A stretch of 37,762 nucleotides of DNA from DATCMA01 sp036563645 (GCA_036563645.1 DATCMA010000065.1:1-37762), one strand, 5' to 3'. Shown: positions 1-10,380, numbered from the stretch's first letter. Made by a program: numbers and translations. Notes: generated by a model not told the origin, from the sequence alone.

Positions 1-665
1 GCCCGTACCCGCTCATCGGCCAAGCAGCGTGTTCCCCGCGCATGCGGGGGTGATCCTGGCGTCCGGGCCACGATGCTCGGGCCCCGCGAGTGTTCCCCGC
101 GCATGCGGGGGTGATCCCCCAGCAGGCCGGCCGAGGCAAACGCCGCGAGCGTGTTCCCCGCGCATGCGGGGGTGATCCCAGCGCACCGCCGAGGACGAAG
201 GGCGTGAGTCGGTGTTCCCCGCGCATGCGGGGGTGATCCCGCAACGAACGCGATCGTCGGCGGCACCCACTCGTGTTCCCCGCGCATGCGGGGGTGATCC
301 ACCGCCTATGCCGCGGGGGGCGACCCGGCCGGGGTGTTCCCCGCGCATGCGGGGGTGATCCTTCCTCATCGGCGGTGTCCCCGGCTCCGGCAAGTGTTCC
401 CCGCGCATGCGGGGGTGATCCGCCAGGTGCCAAGGCGCCGGCCATCCCAAGCGCGTGTTCCCCGCGCATGCGGGGGTGATCGTGGCGGCCCGTACCCGCT
501 CATCGGCCAAGCAGCGTGTTCCCCGCGCATGCGGGGGTGATCCGCCGCGCCACGGCCGGCACACCGCTCGGGCCCAGTGTTCCCCGCGCATGCGGGGGTG
601 ATCCCCGGTCCTAGCGGCGAAGCGTTCAAAAATGAACGTGTTTCCCGCGCATGCGGGGGTGATCC
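1..665 (+). CRISPR. Type I-E CRISPR array, leader-distal end (11 repeats, open at left edge)
   Basis: Eleven 28-bp repeats start at 29, 90, 151, 212, 273, 334, 394, 455, 516, 577 and 638, separated by 32-33 bp spacers. Bases 1-28 are the tail of one more spacer, so the array continues left. The repeat begins GTGTTCCCCGCG and ends GGGGGTGATCC, with a perfect CCCCGC/GCGGGG stem around GCAT, the form of type I-E repeats processed by Cas6e. The repeat at 455 has G instead of C as its last base. The final repeat (638) has one C-to-T change at position 6, which marks the old end; the leader and cas genes should lie left of the window. The partial spacer at 1-28 is identical to 488-515. Antisense reading frames across the array are artefacts of the repeat period. 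Confidence 0.97.
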
Positions 666-828
666 GGATCCCGCTCATCCGCGCAAGACCCATCCCACCT
701 TGCGCACATCTGCGCGAGTCACTCGCCCGCTGGTGTCTTGCTCTATGGGGATCGATGCCCAGCCCGGCACGAAGAACACGCGAGAGCTATCGGGTGGCCA
801 CTGGGACGGGGCTTTAGCTGATCATGGG

Positions 829-905
829 TGGAGCCCCCGGTCGGACTCGAACCGACGACCCCTCGCTTACAAGGCGAGCGCTCTGACCAACTGAGCTACA
901 GGGGC
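829..905 (-). tRNA. tRNA-Thr (anticodon UGU)
   Basis: The reverse strand folds into a full cloverleaf. The 7-bp acceptor stem pairs GCCCCTG (905-899) with CGGGGGC (839-833), followed by discriminator T and an encoded CCA (831-829). The anticodon stem CTCGC/GCGAG encloses loop CTTGTAA, giving anticodon TGT. The T arm has stem GTCGG/CCGAC around loop TTCGAGT. It reads ACA threonine codons. It lies alone between the CRISPR array and the msiK-like gene; bases 666-828 hold no other feature I can see. Confidence 0.96.
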
Positions 906-958
906 TGGTGTCTGCCGTCAGCATAGCCAGCACTCCCCGTGACGGCGCGCCGGGATAC

Positions 959-980
959 CCCTCATATGGCCCTCATATGG
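959..980. repeat. Tandem 11-bp repeat upstream of the msiK-like gene
   Basis: CCCTCATATGG occurs twice head to tail, each copy with a CATATG palindrome, in the 338-bp gap between tRNA-Thr and the sugar ATPase. The same gap holds an odd palindrome TGACAATGTCA at 1026-1036 that runs into GTCATGAC at 1033-1040. An 11-bp period would place two bound proteins on nearly the same DNA face, so a regulatory site is possible, but no known regulator box is recognised. Confidence 0.4.
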
Positions 981-1086
981 GCCAGCTTTCGCCGCGTCAG
1001 AAGGCGGTCATGGGGGCCCGAACGCTGACAATGTCATGACTTCCTCGTCACTTGCGCCCAAAAGATCCAAATCCGCCAACTCGACC

Positions 1087-1115
1087 TTGGCACAGACGTG
1101 AATCCCGTTTACCGT
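1087..1115 (+). promoter_or_regulatory. Candidate promoter of the msiK-like gene
   Basis: TTGGCA at 1087-1092 and TACCGT at 1110-1115 are separated by 17 bp and fit the actinobacterial housekeeping pattern (TTGNNN, TANNNT). The predicted transcription start near 1122 leaves a leader of about 120 nt. The gene has a clear ribosome-binding site, GAAAGGAAG at 1226-1234. Confidence 0.4.
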
Positions 1116-1243
1116 GACGTGACGTGGGTGACACCGGGGAGATCTCCGTGTGAACTCGCCTGACCGGGGCGAGCCGCCTCGGTCCGTTCCTTTCCACTCG
1201 GATCGTCCGGCACGTTCCTGCCGGTGAAAGGAAGCGCAACCAC

Positions 1244-2335
<1,092 letters not shown>

Positions 2336-2350
2336 CGATGGGCTTGTGAC

Positions 2351-2385
2351 CGTGGGCCCCGTCCCGGAGCGGGACGGGGCCCACG
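2351..2385. terminator. Strong bidirectional hairpin between convergent genes
   Basis: A perfect 15-bp stem (2351-2365 with 2371-2385) around a 5-base loop lies between the msiK-like stop and the convergent uxuB stop. It has no T-tract, as is common for actinobacterial terminators, and could serve both strands. Confidence 0.75.
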
Positions 2386-2404
2386 TCATGACCGGCAGCC
2401 CTCT

Positions 2405-3919
2405 TCACCGCGCGACGCTGGCGACCGTCGCCTCCACGCCGTGCGCGCTGAGCGCGGCCAACCACTCGACGATCAGGCGGCGCACCACGTCGTCCTCGGC
2501 GAACTCGGGCGGGAACACCGCGCGCAGCCCGAGCAGGGCGTCGACCACTCCCTCCGGGGTGTCGGACGCTGCGGCGAGCGCCGACCGGATCGCGGGGGCG
2601 AGCGGGTCGTCCAGCGGCAGCTCCCGGCCATCGTCGGCGCGGCCCTGCGCAAATCGCATCCAGGCCGCCACCACCAGCGCGGCCCACCGGGGCTCGGCCC
2701 CGTTCGCCCGCCGCTCTAGCACGGTTGGGACGATCCGCTGCGGCAGCTTCTGCGACCCGTCCATGGCGACTTGGAGGGTCCGGTGCCCGATCGCCGGGTT
2801 GGCGAAGCGCTCCAGCACTGACTCTCCATAGTCGGCAACCGAGACCCCGGACGGCGGCGTGACGCTCGGCGCCACGTCGTCGACGATGAGGCGACGCAGG
2901 AGATCCGCGAGCCCGGGGATCCGCAGCGCCTCAGCGATAGTCTCGCGCCCTGCGAGCGCACCAAGGTAGGCGAGCGCGGAGTGGACGCCGTTCAGCGTCC
3001 GCAGCTTCAGCCGCTCCCACGGGCCGGCGTCGTCGGTGAGGACCGCACCCGCCCGCTCCCACGCTGGGCGTCCCGCCGGAAAGTCATCCTCGATCACCCA
3101 CTGCGTGTACGGCTCCCCCGCGACGGCCGCGAGATCCACGACGCCGAGGGCGCGTTCGGCGGTGTCGAGGGTGGCGGGGGTGGTCGCCGGCACGATCCGG
3201 TCGACCATCGTGCTGGGGAACCGAACATATCGGGCGATCCAGTCAGCGACCCCGGGCGCGATCGCCGCTCCGGCGTACTCGAGCGCCCGCGTGACCAGCC
3301 CGCGGAGCCGGCGGCCGTTGGACGGCAGGTTGTCGCACGAGACCACCGCGAGCGGGCCGGCGTCCGCCGCGGCCCGGGCGACCAACCCGCGCACCAGCAG
3401 CCCCGGCACCGTGGTCGGTGGTCGGTCCGTGGTGAGGTCGGCGAGCACCGCGGGCTCGCGGCGCAGCTCGCCGGTCGCGTGATCGAGCTGGTACGCCTTC
3501 TCGGTGACGGTCAGGGTGACGACGCGGATCGCCGGGTCGGCGATGAGCCGGGCCACGGCCTCGGGGTCGCTCGCGGCGTGCCGGATGTCGGCCAGGGCCC
3601 CGATGACCCGGGTCTCGATGCGCCTCGCGCCGAGCGTGGTGACGCTGAAGAGGAGGTCTTGCGCGGCGAGGCGCTCGACCACTTCGCGGTTGCGGGGCGC
3701 GACCCCGACGATGCCCCAGTCGCCACCGACCGCCGCGATCGCCGCCTCGGTATAGACCGCCTGGTGGGCGCGGTGGAACGCGCCGACTCCGATATGGACG
3801 ATTCCCGGGGACGCGTCGCCCGGCGTCACCAACGGCTTCGCGGCCGCGGGAATCCGGTGGAGTTCGGCGCGGCTGAGGCGCGGCAGGCTCCTGGCGGAGG
3901 GGGTGGGTCCGTGACTCAC
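2405..3919 (-). CDS. uxuB: Mannitol dehydrogenase family oxidoreductase, probable fructuronate reductase
   Basis: A 504-residue NAD-dependent long-chain mannitol dehydrogenase family enzyme. In its likely role it reduces D-fructuronate to D-mannonate, the step after UxaC. The Rossmann entry motif IVHIGVGAFHRAHQ is at residues 40-53, and the family's catalytic pattern is seen in KLRTLNGVH, with Lys, Asn and His in register. The start is GTG at 3919: it overlaps the uxaC stop by four bases (GTGA), indicating translational coupling. The same frame stays open about 90 codons further upstream, but that part is an antisense-looking shadow of uxaC. Mannitol or arabinitol dehydrogenase activity is the alternative; the uxaC partner argues for fructuronate. 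The next enzyme, mannonate dehydratase UxuA, is not in the window. Confidence 0.86.
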   Translation of the reverse strand: MSHGPTPSARSLPRLSRAELHRIPAAAKPLVTPGDASPGIVHIGVGAFHRAHQAVYTEAAIAAVGGDWGIVGVAPRNREVVERLAAQDLLFSVTTLGARRIETRVIGALADIRHAASDPEAVARLIADPAIRVVTLTVTEKAYQLDHATGELRREPAVLADLTTDRPPTTVPGLLVRGLVARAAADAGPLAVVSCDNLPSNGRRLRGLVTRALEYAGAAIAPGVADWIARYVRFPSTMVDRIVPATTPATLDTAERALGVVDLAAVAGEPYTQWVIEDDFPAGRPAWERAGAVLTDDAGPWERLKLRTLNGVHSALAYLGALAGRETIAEALRIPGLADLLRRLIVDDVAPSVTPPSGVSVADYGESVLERFANPAIGHRTLQVAMDGSQKLPQRIVPTVLERRANGAEPRWAALVVAAWMRFAQGRADDGRELPLDDPLAPAIRSALAAASDTPEGVVDALLGLRAVFPPEFAEDDVVRRLIVEWLAALSAHGVEATVASVAR

Positions 3920-5340
3920 CGCTTGCTCGCCTCCAGCCGGTACACCCGCTTCGGCAGCCGATACGCGAGGTCGACGATCGTCTCGGCCGCCTCGTCGAAG
4001 GGAAGCCGCTCCTCGGCGACGAGGCGGGCGAGGAAAGCCGCGTCGACCCGACGCGCCACCTCGTGCCGCACTGGGATCGAGCAGAACGCCCGTGTGTCGT
4101 CGACGAACCCGGCGGTGTTGTAGAAGCCCGCGGTCTCGGTCACCGTCTCTCGGAAGCGGCGCAACGCCTCCGGCGCGTCGAGGAACCACCAGGGCGCCCC
4201 GAGGTAGAGAGCGGGGTAGCCGCCGGCGAGGGGAGCGAGCTCCCGGGTGTACGTGTCCTCGTCGAGGGTGTACACCACGACGCGCAGGCGCGGATCGTTG
4301 CCGTACGCGTCGAGCAGCGGCCGCAGCGCGCGCACGAACTCGATCGCGGTCGGCACGTCGCCCCCGACATCGCGGCCGTGGCGGGCGTAGAGCTGGCGGT
4401 TGTGGTTGCGGTACGCCCCGGGGTGGAGCTGCATCACCAGTCCGTCCTCAATGGACATCCGAGCGAACTCGACGAGCATGTGCGCCCGGAACGCCTCGGC
4501 GTCGGCCGCGTCGGCCGTGCCGCGCAGGCCGCGGTCGTAGAGCGCGGCGGCCTCGGCGTCACTGAGCCGGAGGGTCTGGGCGGTCGGGTGCCCGTGGTCG
4601 GAGCAGGTGGCGCCCGCGGCGATGAAGTCCTGCCGCCGCTTGCGCAGCGCCGCGAGGTACCCCCGATAGGTGCCGGTGTCTTCGCCGGTGATCTCGCCGA
4701 GCCGCGCGACGTTCTCCGCCCAGTTCTCGTACTCCATGTCGACCACGTTGTCCGGCCGGAAGGTGGTGATGACCCGCCCGCCGGGCCCACCCCAGCCCTC
4801 AGCGGCGAGTCTGGCGTGGTGGCTGAGGTCATCCAGCGGTGACTCCGTGGTCGCCAAGACCTCGATATTGAACCGGCTGAACAGCGCGCGCGGCCGGAAT
4901 TCCGGCTCGGCCAGGCGTGCGGCGATCTCGTCGTAGATCTCGTCGGCGGTCTCCGGGCTCAGCCGGGTATGGACGCCGAAGACATCGCTGAACGTCCGCT
5001 CTAGCCACAGCCGAGTGGGGGTGCCGCGGAACAGGTACCAGTGCTCGGCGAATCGACGCCAGATCGTCCGCCCGTCGGTCTCCACGGGTGTGCCGTCGGT
5101 GCTCGGCACACCGAGGTCAGCCGGAGGGACGCCCTGGCTGAGCAGCATCCGGGTCAAGTAGTGATCGGGAATGATGAAGAGCCGCGCGGGATCCGGGAAT
5201 GGCTCGTTGTTGGCGAGGATCGCGGGGTTGACGTGCCCGTGCGGGGAAATCACGGGCGTCCGCTCGACCACCGCGTAGAGCTCTCGGGCGATGCGTCGCT
5301 GAGTCGGGTCAGAAGGGAACAGAACGTCACGGGGGGACAC
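3916..5340 (-). CDS. uxaC: Uronate isomerase (glucuronate isomerase)
   Basis: A 474-residue TIM-barrel isomerase converting D-glucuronate to D-fructuronate (or galacturonate to tagaturonate), the entry step of cytoplasmic uronate catabolism. The metal-binding motif SPHGHVNP sits at residues 32-39 with H34 and H36, and the length is the family norm (about 470). The start is GTG at 5340 with GGAGG seven bases upstream. It is the first gene of an operon whose second gene, uxuB, overlaps by four bases. The divergent LacI-type gene and the palindromes at 5352-5393 suggest substrate-dependent repression. Glucuronic acid decorates xylan, so the pair fits with the xylanase at 9343-10380. Confidence 0.95.
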   Translation of the reverse strand: MSPRDVLFPSDPTQRRIARELYAVVERTPVISPHGHVNPAILANNEPFPDPARLFIIPDHYLTRMLLSQGVPPADLGVPSTDGTPVETDGRTIWRRFAEHWYLFRGTPTRLWLERTFSDVFGVHTRLSPETADEIYDEIAARLAEPEFRPRALFSRFNIEVLATTESPLDDLSHHARLAAEGWGGPGGRVITTFRPDNVVDMEYENWAENVARLGEITGEDTGTYRGYLAALRKRRQDFIAAGATCSDHGHPTAQTLRLSDAEAAALYDRGLRGTADAADAEAFRAHMLVEFARMSIEDGLVMQLHPGAYRNHNRQLYARHGRDVGGDVPTAIEFVRALRPLLDAYGNDPRLRVVVYTLDEDTYTRELAPLAGGYPALYLGAPWWFLDAPEALRRFRETVTETAGFYNTAGFVDDTRAFCSIPVRHEVARRVDAAFLARLVAEERLPFDEAAETIVDLAYRLPKRVYRLEASKR

Positions 5341-5351
5341 GGATAGGCCTC

Positions 5352-5367
5352 CTGCAAAGGTTTGCAG
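5352..5367. promoter_or_regulatory. LacI-type operator candidate in the uxaC leader
   Basis: CTGCAAAGGTTTGCAG is a perfect palindrome with 8-bp arms except for the central GG. TGCAAA-NN-TTTGCA resembles the half-sites bound by LacI/GalR regulators, which usually centre on CG. It overlaps the uxaC ribosome-binding site, so a bound repressor would block elongation or ribosome entry. The divergent regulator at 5561 is the obvious candidate. Confidence 0.55.
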
Positions 5368-5371
5368 CAGA

Positions 5372-5400
5372 CGTAATCACGATGGACGTCCATGCGTCAA
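5372..5400 (-). promoter_or_regulatory. Candidate uxaC promoter with a second palindrome in its spacer
   Basis: On the minus strand TTGACG (5400-5395) is followed after 17 bp by ATTACG (5377-5372), a weak -10; neighbouring registers are possible. Between the two lies the perfect 12-bp palindrome ATGGACGTCCAT (5382-5393), a position where a repressor would exclude RNA polymerase. Confidence 0.4.
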
Positions 5401-5440
5401 TGTCCAGCGATTCGGCCGCCTCCCGCCCCCGGACGCCGCG

Positions 5441-5469
5441 TTGACATCACGGCACGCGTTTGCGTTAAT
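5441..5469 (+). promoter_or_regulatory. Candidate promoter of the LacI-type regulator gene
   Basis: A consensus -35 TTGACA (5441-5446) is followed after 17 bp by GTTAAT (5464-5469). The spacer contains ACGCGTTTGCGT (5454-5465), an imperfect palindrome; its complement carries GCAAACG, close to LacI-family half-sites, so autoregulation is plausible. Confidence 0.5.
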
Positions 5470-5560
5470 TGGCCAACCCCGATGCCACAGCGCCGGAATA
5501 CCGCGCGCGACGGCTCACAGACGCCGGGTGGACCCGCGGAGCAGGAGACGGGAGGTGCGC

Positions 5561-6562
5561 GTGGCGGTCACCATCCGGGAGGTCGCCCGCGCCTGCGGCG
5601 TGCACATCTCCACCGTCTCGCGCACGTTCTCCGCCCCGCACCTCGTCAACCCCGAGACCCGCAGTCGGGTACTGGCCTGCGCGCAAGCGCTCGGCTACCG
5701 CCCCAACCGCGCCGCCCGCGCGCTCATCACGGGGCGGACCCACAACATCGGGCTGATCGTCGCGGACATCGCCAACCCGTTCTTCCCCCCGATGATCAAA
5801 GCGGCCGAGGCCGCGGCCCGCGACCGCGACTACCACGTCTTCATCGCCAACACCAACGAAGACCCCGCGGTGGAGGAAGAGCTCGTCCACGCCCTCGCCA
5901 AACAGGTCGACGGGCTCGTGCTGTGCAGCCCGCGGATGGATGACGCAGTCATCACCCGACTCCGCCGCGAGGTCCGGCTGGTGACGATCAACCGCCGGGT
6001 GGCTGGCCTGCCCGCGGTGGTGATGGACGTGGCGCAGGGAGCGCGGCGCGCCATCGCCCACCTCACCGGGCTCGGCCACCGCGCACTCGCGCTCCTCACC
6101 GGCCCCTCCGGCGCGTGGACCAACGCCGCCCTCCGTCGCGCCGCGACGCTGGCCGCCCGCGCCGAAGGCGCCTCCCTCACCGTGCTCGGCCCCAATCCCC
6201 CCACCGAGTCCGGTGGCGCGGCCCGCGCCGAACAGATCGCCCGTGCGGGGGTGACGGGCGTGCTCGCCTACAACGACGTCATGGCGATCGGGCTCATCGA
6301 CGGGCTAAGCGCGCTCGGGGTCCAGGTGCCGCGGGACGTCAGCGTGGTCGGCATCGACGACATCGCGCTCGGGCGGCTCACCCGCCCCAAACTGACCACT
6401 GTGGCCACTCCGACCGCACGCGCGGGCCGGATCGCCGTCGACCTCCTCCTCGCGCCCGACGACGACCCCGGCCGGCAGGTGACGCTCGACACCGATCTCG
6501 TCATCCGCGACTCCACCGGGCCCGCCCCGCACCTCGCGCGGGCCGCGACAACCGATCGCTGA
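5561..6562 (+). CDS. LacI/GalR family transcriptional regulator of the uronate locus
   Basis: A 333-residue repressor-type protein. The N-terminal helix-turn-helix reads TIREVARACGVHISTVSRTF (residues 4-23), with a hinge near 50-60 and a periplasmic-binding-protein-like effector domain. Family landmarks are NIGLIVADIANPFFPPM and, near the C-terminus, VSVVGIDDIALG. The GTG at 5561 follows GGGAGG at a 5-base spacing; an in-frame GTG at 5555 is equally possible (AGGAG seven bases upstream). It is divergent from uxaC-uxuB, and three palindromic sites lie in the shared 220-bp gap, so it probably senses a uronate pathway intermediate. The effector cannot be read from sequence. Confidence 0.88.
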   Translation: MAVTIREVARACGVHISTVSRTFSAPHLVNPETRSRVLACAQALGYRPNRAARALITGRTHNIGLIVADIANPFFPPMIKAAEAAARDRDYHVFIANTNEDPAVEEELVHALAKQVDGLVLCSPRMDDAVITRLRREVRLVTINRRVAGLPAVVMDVAQGARRAIAHLTGLGHRALALLTGPSGAWTNAALRRAATLAARAEGASLTVLGPNPPTESGGAARAEQIARAGVTGVLAYNDVMAIGLIDGLSALGVQVPRDVSVVGIDDIALGRLTRPKLTTVATPTARAGRIAVDLLLAPDDDPGRQVTLDTDLVIRDSTGPAPHLARAATTDR

Positions 6563-6628
6563 GTCGCCGGGTGTCGTAGCGAGCGGTCTCGGCAGGCCGA
6601 CCCGACGGAGGGCGCCTACCCGCGGGGC

Positions 6629-7716
6629 TCAGGCGTCGGTCGCGCGGCGTCGCGCCACCTCCGCGAGCGCGACCGCGGCCGCGACGCTCGCGTTGAGCGA
6701 CTCCACCGCCGATGACATCGGAATCCGCACCCGCATGTCGCAGGTCTCCCCGACCAGCCGGGACAAGCCGCGCCCCTCCGAGCCGACGACCACCACCAGC
6801 GGACCCACCGCCACCTCCAGCGCGTAGAGGTCCGTCTCGCCGTCGGCGTCCAACCCGATGACGATGAAGCCCGCCTCCTGACACGCCTTGAGCGCCCGGG
6901 TCAGGTTGACGACCTGGCTGATCGGCAGCCGGGCCGCGGCCCCCGCGCTGGTGCGCCACGCGGTTGCGGTCACCCCGGCCGCCCGTCGTTCAGGAATGAA
7001 CACGCCGTGCGCGCCGAACGCCGCCGCCGACCGGATCACGGCCCCGAGGTTCCGCGGGTCGGTCACGCCGTCCAGCGCCACCAGCAGCGGCAGCGGCTGC
7101 TCGGCGGCCTGCGCCACCATGTCCTCGAACGGCTCGTAGGCGAACGGCGGGACCTGAAGCCCCAGTCCTTGGTGCAGCACGCCGCCGGTCATCCGGTCGA
7201 GCTCCGCCCGGCTGACGTACAGAATCGGAATGCTCCGGTCGCCGGCCCGGCGCAGCGCCTCGGAGACCCGCTCGTCGACGTCGATACCGTGCGCGACGTA
7301 CAGCGCTGTCGCCGGCACCTGCACCCGCAGCGCCTCCACCACGGGGTTCCGGCCCACGAGCAACTCGGGGGCGTCCTTCGGCGGCGTGATCTTCCGCCCC
7401 GGGGGAACGCGGAGGCTGGTCTGGTTCAACGCCCCCGCTCGGTTCGCGCCGCGCTGCGTGGTGTCGATCGTGCCCGGGGTGCCGACCTTCGGGATCCGCC
7501 CTTTCTCCGCCGCCAGCCGCCGCTCCCGCTCCTGCTTGAGCGCGGTTCGCCGGGGTACGGGCTCCGTGCCCGAGTACGCCTTGTGCCAGGGCCGCTCTTC
7601 GGCCGGCAGCGTACGGCCCTTGCCCGCGAGGCCCTTGCGCCTCTTGCCGCCGGAGCCCTTGACCGGGCCCTGCTTGGGTTTCTTCCGTCGCCCGCGGCGC
7701 TGCGAGTTACCGGGCA

Positions 7717-7717
<1 letters not shown>
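6629..7717 (-). CDS. rlmB: 23S rRNA (guanosine-2'-O)-methyltransferase RlmB (SpoU family)
   Basis: A 362-residue SAM-dependent enzyme methylating the ribose of a conserved guanosine (G2251 in E. coli numbering) in 23S rRNA. A long, very basic N-terminal extension (about 120 residues, rich in Arg, Lys and Gly), typical of actinobacteria, precedes the substrate-binding domain starting LLVGRNPVVEALR. The knotted SPOUT domain shows NLGAVIRSAAAFGAHGVF, VVVGSEGRGLSRLV and IPMSSAVESLNASVAAAVAL. The ATG at 7717 shares its first base with the last base of the cysS stop (TGATG), so the genes are co-translated. cysS-rlmB is the usual actinobacterial pair. Confidence 0.95.
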
Positions 7718-9174
<1,457 letters not shown>

Positions 9175-9242
9175 CCCCAGTCGTCAACACCCCTCGTCGT
9201 CACCCGTGTCTGCCCCGCCCGCTCCCGTGGTCACACGCGCCC

Positions 9243-9293
9243 TTGGTCATGACAAGCCGTCTTGGTCATGACAAACACGGTGGTCATGACAAA
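9243..9293. repeat. Three direct repeats of GGTCATGACAA with a 19-bp period
   Basis: GGTCATGACAA occurs at 9245, 9264 and 9283, exactly 19 bp apart, mostly preceded by TT or T and followed by A. Each copy carries the 8-bp palindrome GTCATGAC. The array lies between the xylanase terminator and the cysS start, so it could be a binding site for cysS control or part of the transcript end. The same octamer occurs at 1033 and 2385, both intergenic. Confidence 0.7.
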
Positions 9294-9296
9294 CAA

Positions 9297-9328
9297 GGTG
9301 GCGCGGCAGCGATCGCTGCCGCGCCACC
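9297..9328 (-). terminator. Xylanase transcription terminator (32-bp perfect palindrome)
   Basis: A perfect self-complementary stretch of 32 bp centred on GATC lies 15 bp after the xylanase stop. On the minus strand it is followed by CTTGTTTGT, a modest T-rich tract, so it should act as an intrinsic terminator for the xylanase mRNA. Confidence 0.8.
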
Positions 9329-9342
9329 GCGTCACTCAGGCG

Positions 9343-10380
9343 CTATGCGACTTGGCAGGAGACCGTTGGCCAGGTCCAGTTGCCGTTGTGTTGGATCGTC
9401 ACTCCCCAGTTGTTGCCATTGCCATTCGGCCTGGCGATGAGCACCTGGGAGGTTGGCCACGTGGGGTTGATGTTCCAGGTGGCGATGATGCGGGCCGGGT
9501 ACGGCACGTTCATCGTCACGACCCAGTTGTTCGAGCCGGTGACGGTGACGTAGAGGTTGTAGCGGTCGCTCCACACCTGGCCGCCTTGCAGCGTGGCGGT
9601 GCAGCTCCCGCCGCCACCGCCGCCGCCACCACCGCCGCCGCCGGCGCCACCACCGCCGCCGGCGCCGCCGCCACCGCCGCCACCGCCGCCGTAGGACTCG
9701 CCGACGGTGACGTTCGAGTAGCCGCTGCTCTGGTAACCCTCAGTCGCCATGATCTGGTAGTCGTGGCTACCGAGGTTCATGCCGACTCGGGCCCAGGCGT
9801 CGAAGTGGTTGCCAACGGTGATGGTGCCGCTGGTCCGCCGCTGCTGCCGGACGCTCCAGTACTGCTTGAAGGTCCGGGTGCCCTCGATGGACGGGGCGTT
9901 GTAGCGGGTGGTCTCGTAGATGTCGTAGGTCCCGCCGTCTGTGGTGACCGTGCCCTTGTAGGTCCCCGTGGGCCGGTAGGTGCCCCAGCTCTCGACGATG
10001 TAGTACTCGACGAGCGGGTTCCGCGTCCACCCGTAGAGCGTCAGGTACGCGTTACCGGACGGGTTGAACGTGGCGGAGTAGGTCACGGTCCGGCGTGCCC
10101 CGGTGGCCCACCCCTTACCAGCGACGAAGTTGCCGGTGTTGCGCCAGTTGACGCTGTAGTTACCCCCGTTGCCGAGCTCCATGGAGACCGTGCCCGGGGC
10201 ATCGGTCCAGAAGGAGTAGAAGTAGCCGCCGTGGTTGCCGGTCTGGTTCGAGGTCACGGCCGCGTGAGCCGGGCTGGCGAGCGCGGCGCTGGCCGCGACC
10301 ATCGCCAGGGCACAGGCGCCACTGAAGAGGAGGCGACGGCCGCGTCTGCGGCTCGTCGTCGAAGCGGAGGCGTCGTTCAT
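9343..10380 (-). CDS. xyn11A: Secreted GH11 endo-1,4-beta-xylanase with C-terminal CBM2
   Basis: A 345-residue secreted enzyme cutting the xylan backbone. An Arg-rich signal peptide (RRRGRRLLF then a hydrophobic core; possibly Tat) ends in SPAHA-A, cleaved after residue 40. The GH11 jelly-roll spans about 41-228. The nucleophile is E125 in PLVEYYIVESW and the acid/base E214 in MATEGYQSSG, both matching family signatures. A 28-residue linker of almost pure glycine (231-258) leads to a family 2 carbohydrate-binding module closed by C260 and C342, with exposed tryptophans such as W270, W325 and W337. The ATG at 10380 has AGGAGG about ten bases upstream. The gene is monocistronic, with its own promoter and terminator. 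Confidence 0.96.
   Translation of the reverse strand: MNDASASTTSRRRGRRLLFSGACALAMVAASAALASPAHAAVTSNQTGNHGGYFYSFWTDAPGTVSMELGNGGNYSVNWRNTGNFVAGKGWATGARRTVTYSATFNPSGNAYLTLYGWTRNPLVEYYIVESWGTYRPTGTYKGTVTTDGGTYDIYETTRYNAPSIEGTRTFKQYWSVRQQRRTSGTITVGNHFDAWARVGMNLGSHDYQIMATEGYQSSGYSNVTVGESYGGGGGGGGGAGGGGGAGGGGGGGGGGGGSCTATLQGGQVWSDRYNLYVTVTGSNNWVVTMNVPYPARIIATWNINPTWPTSQVLIARPNGNGNNWGVTIQHNGNWTWPTVSCQVA

Noticed and set aside
13..693. Long open frames on both strands across the first 700 bases
   Set aside because: They are read-through of the CRISPR repeat period; the translations repeat the same motif every ~20 residues and are not genes.
3920..4189. N-terminal extension of uxuB by 90 codons
   Set aside because: It lies wholly within uxaC, has no family similarity, and the GTGA overlap at 3916-3919 gives a natural coupled start.
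9343..10380. Xylanase locus as a mobile gene cassette
   Set aside because: No transposase, terminal inverted repeats or target duplication were seen; the 32-bp palindrome at 9297 is a terminator.
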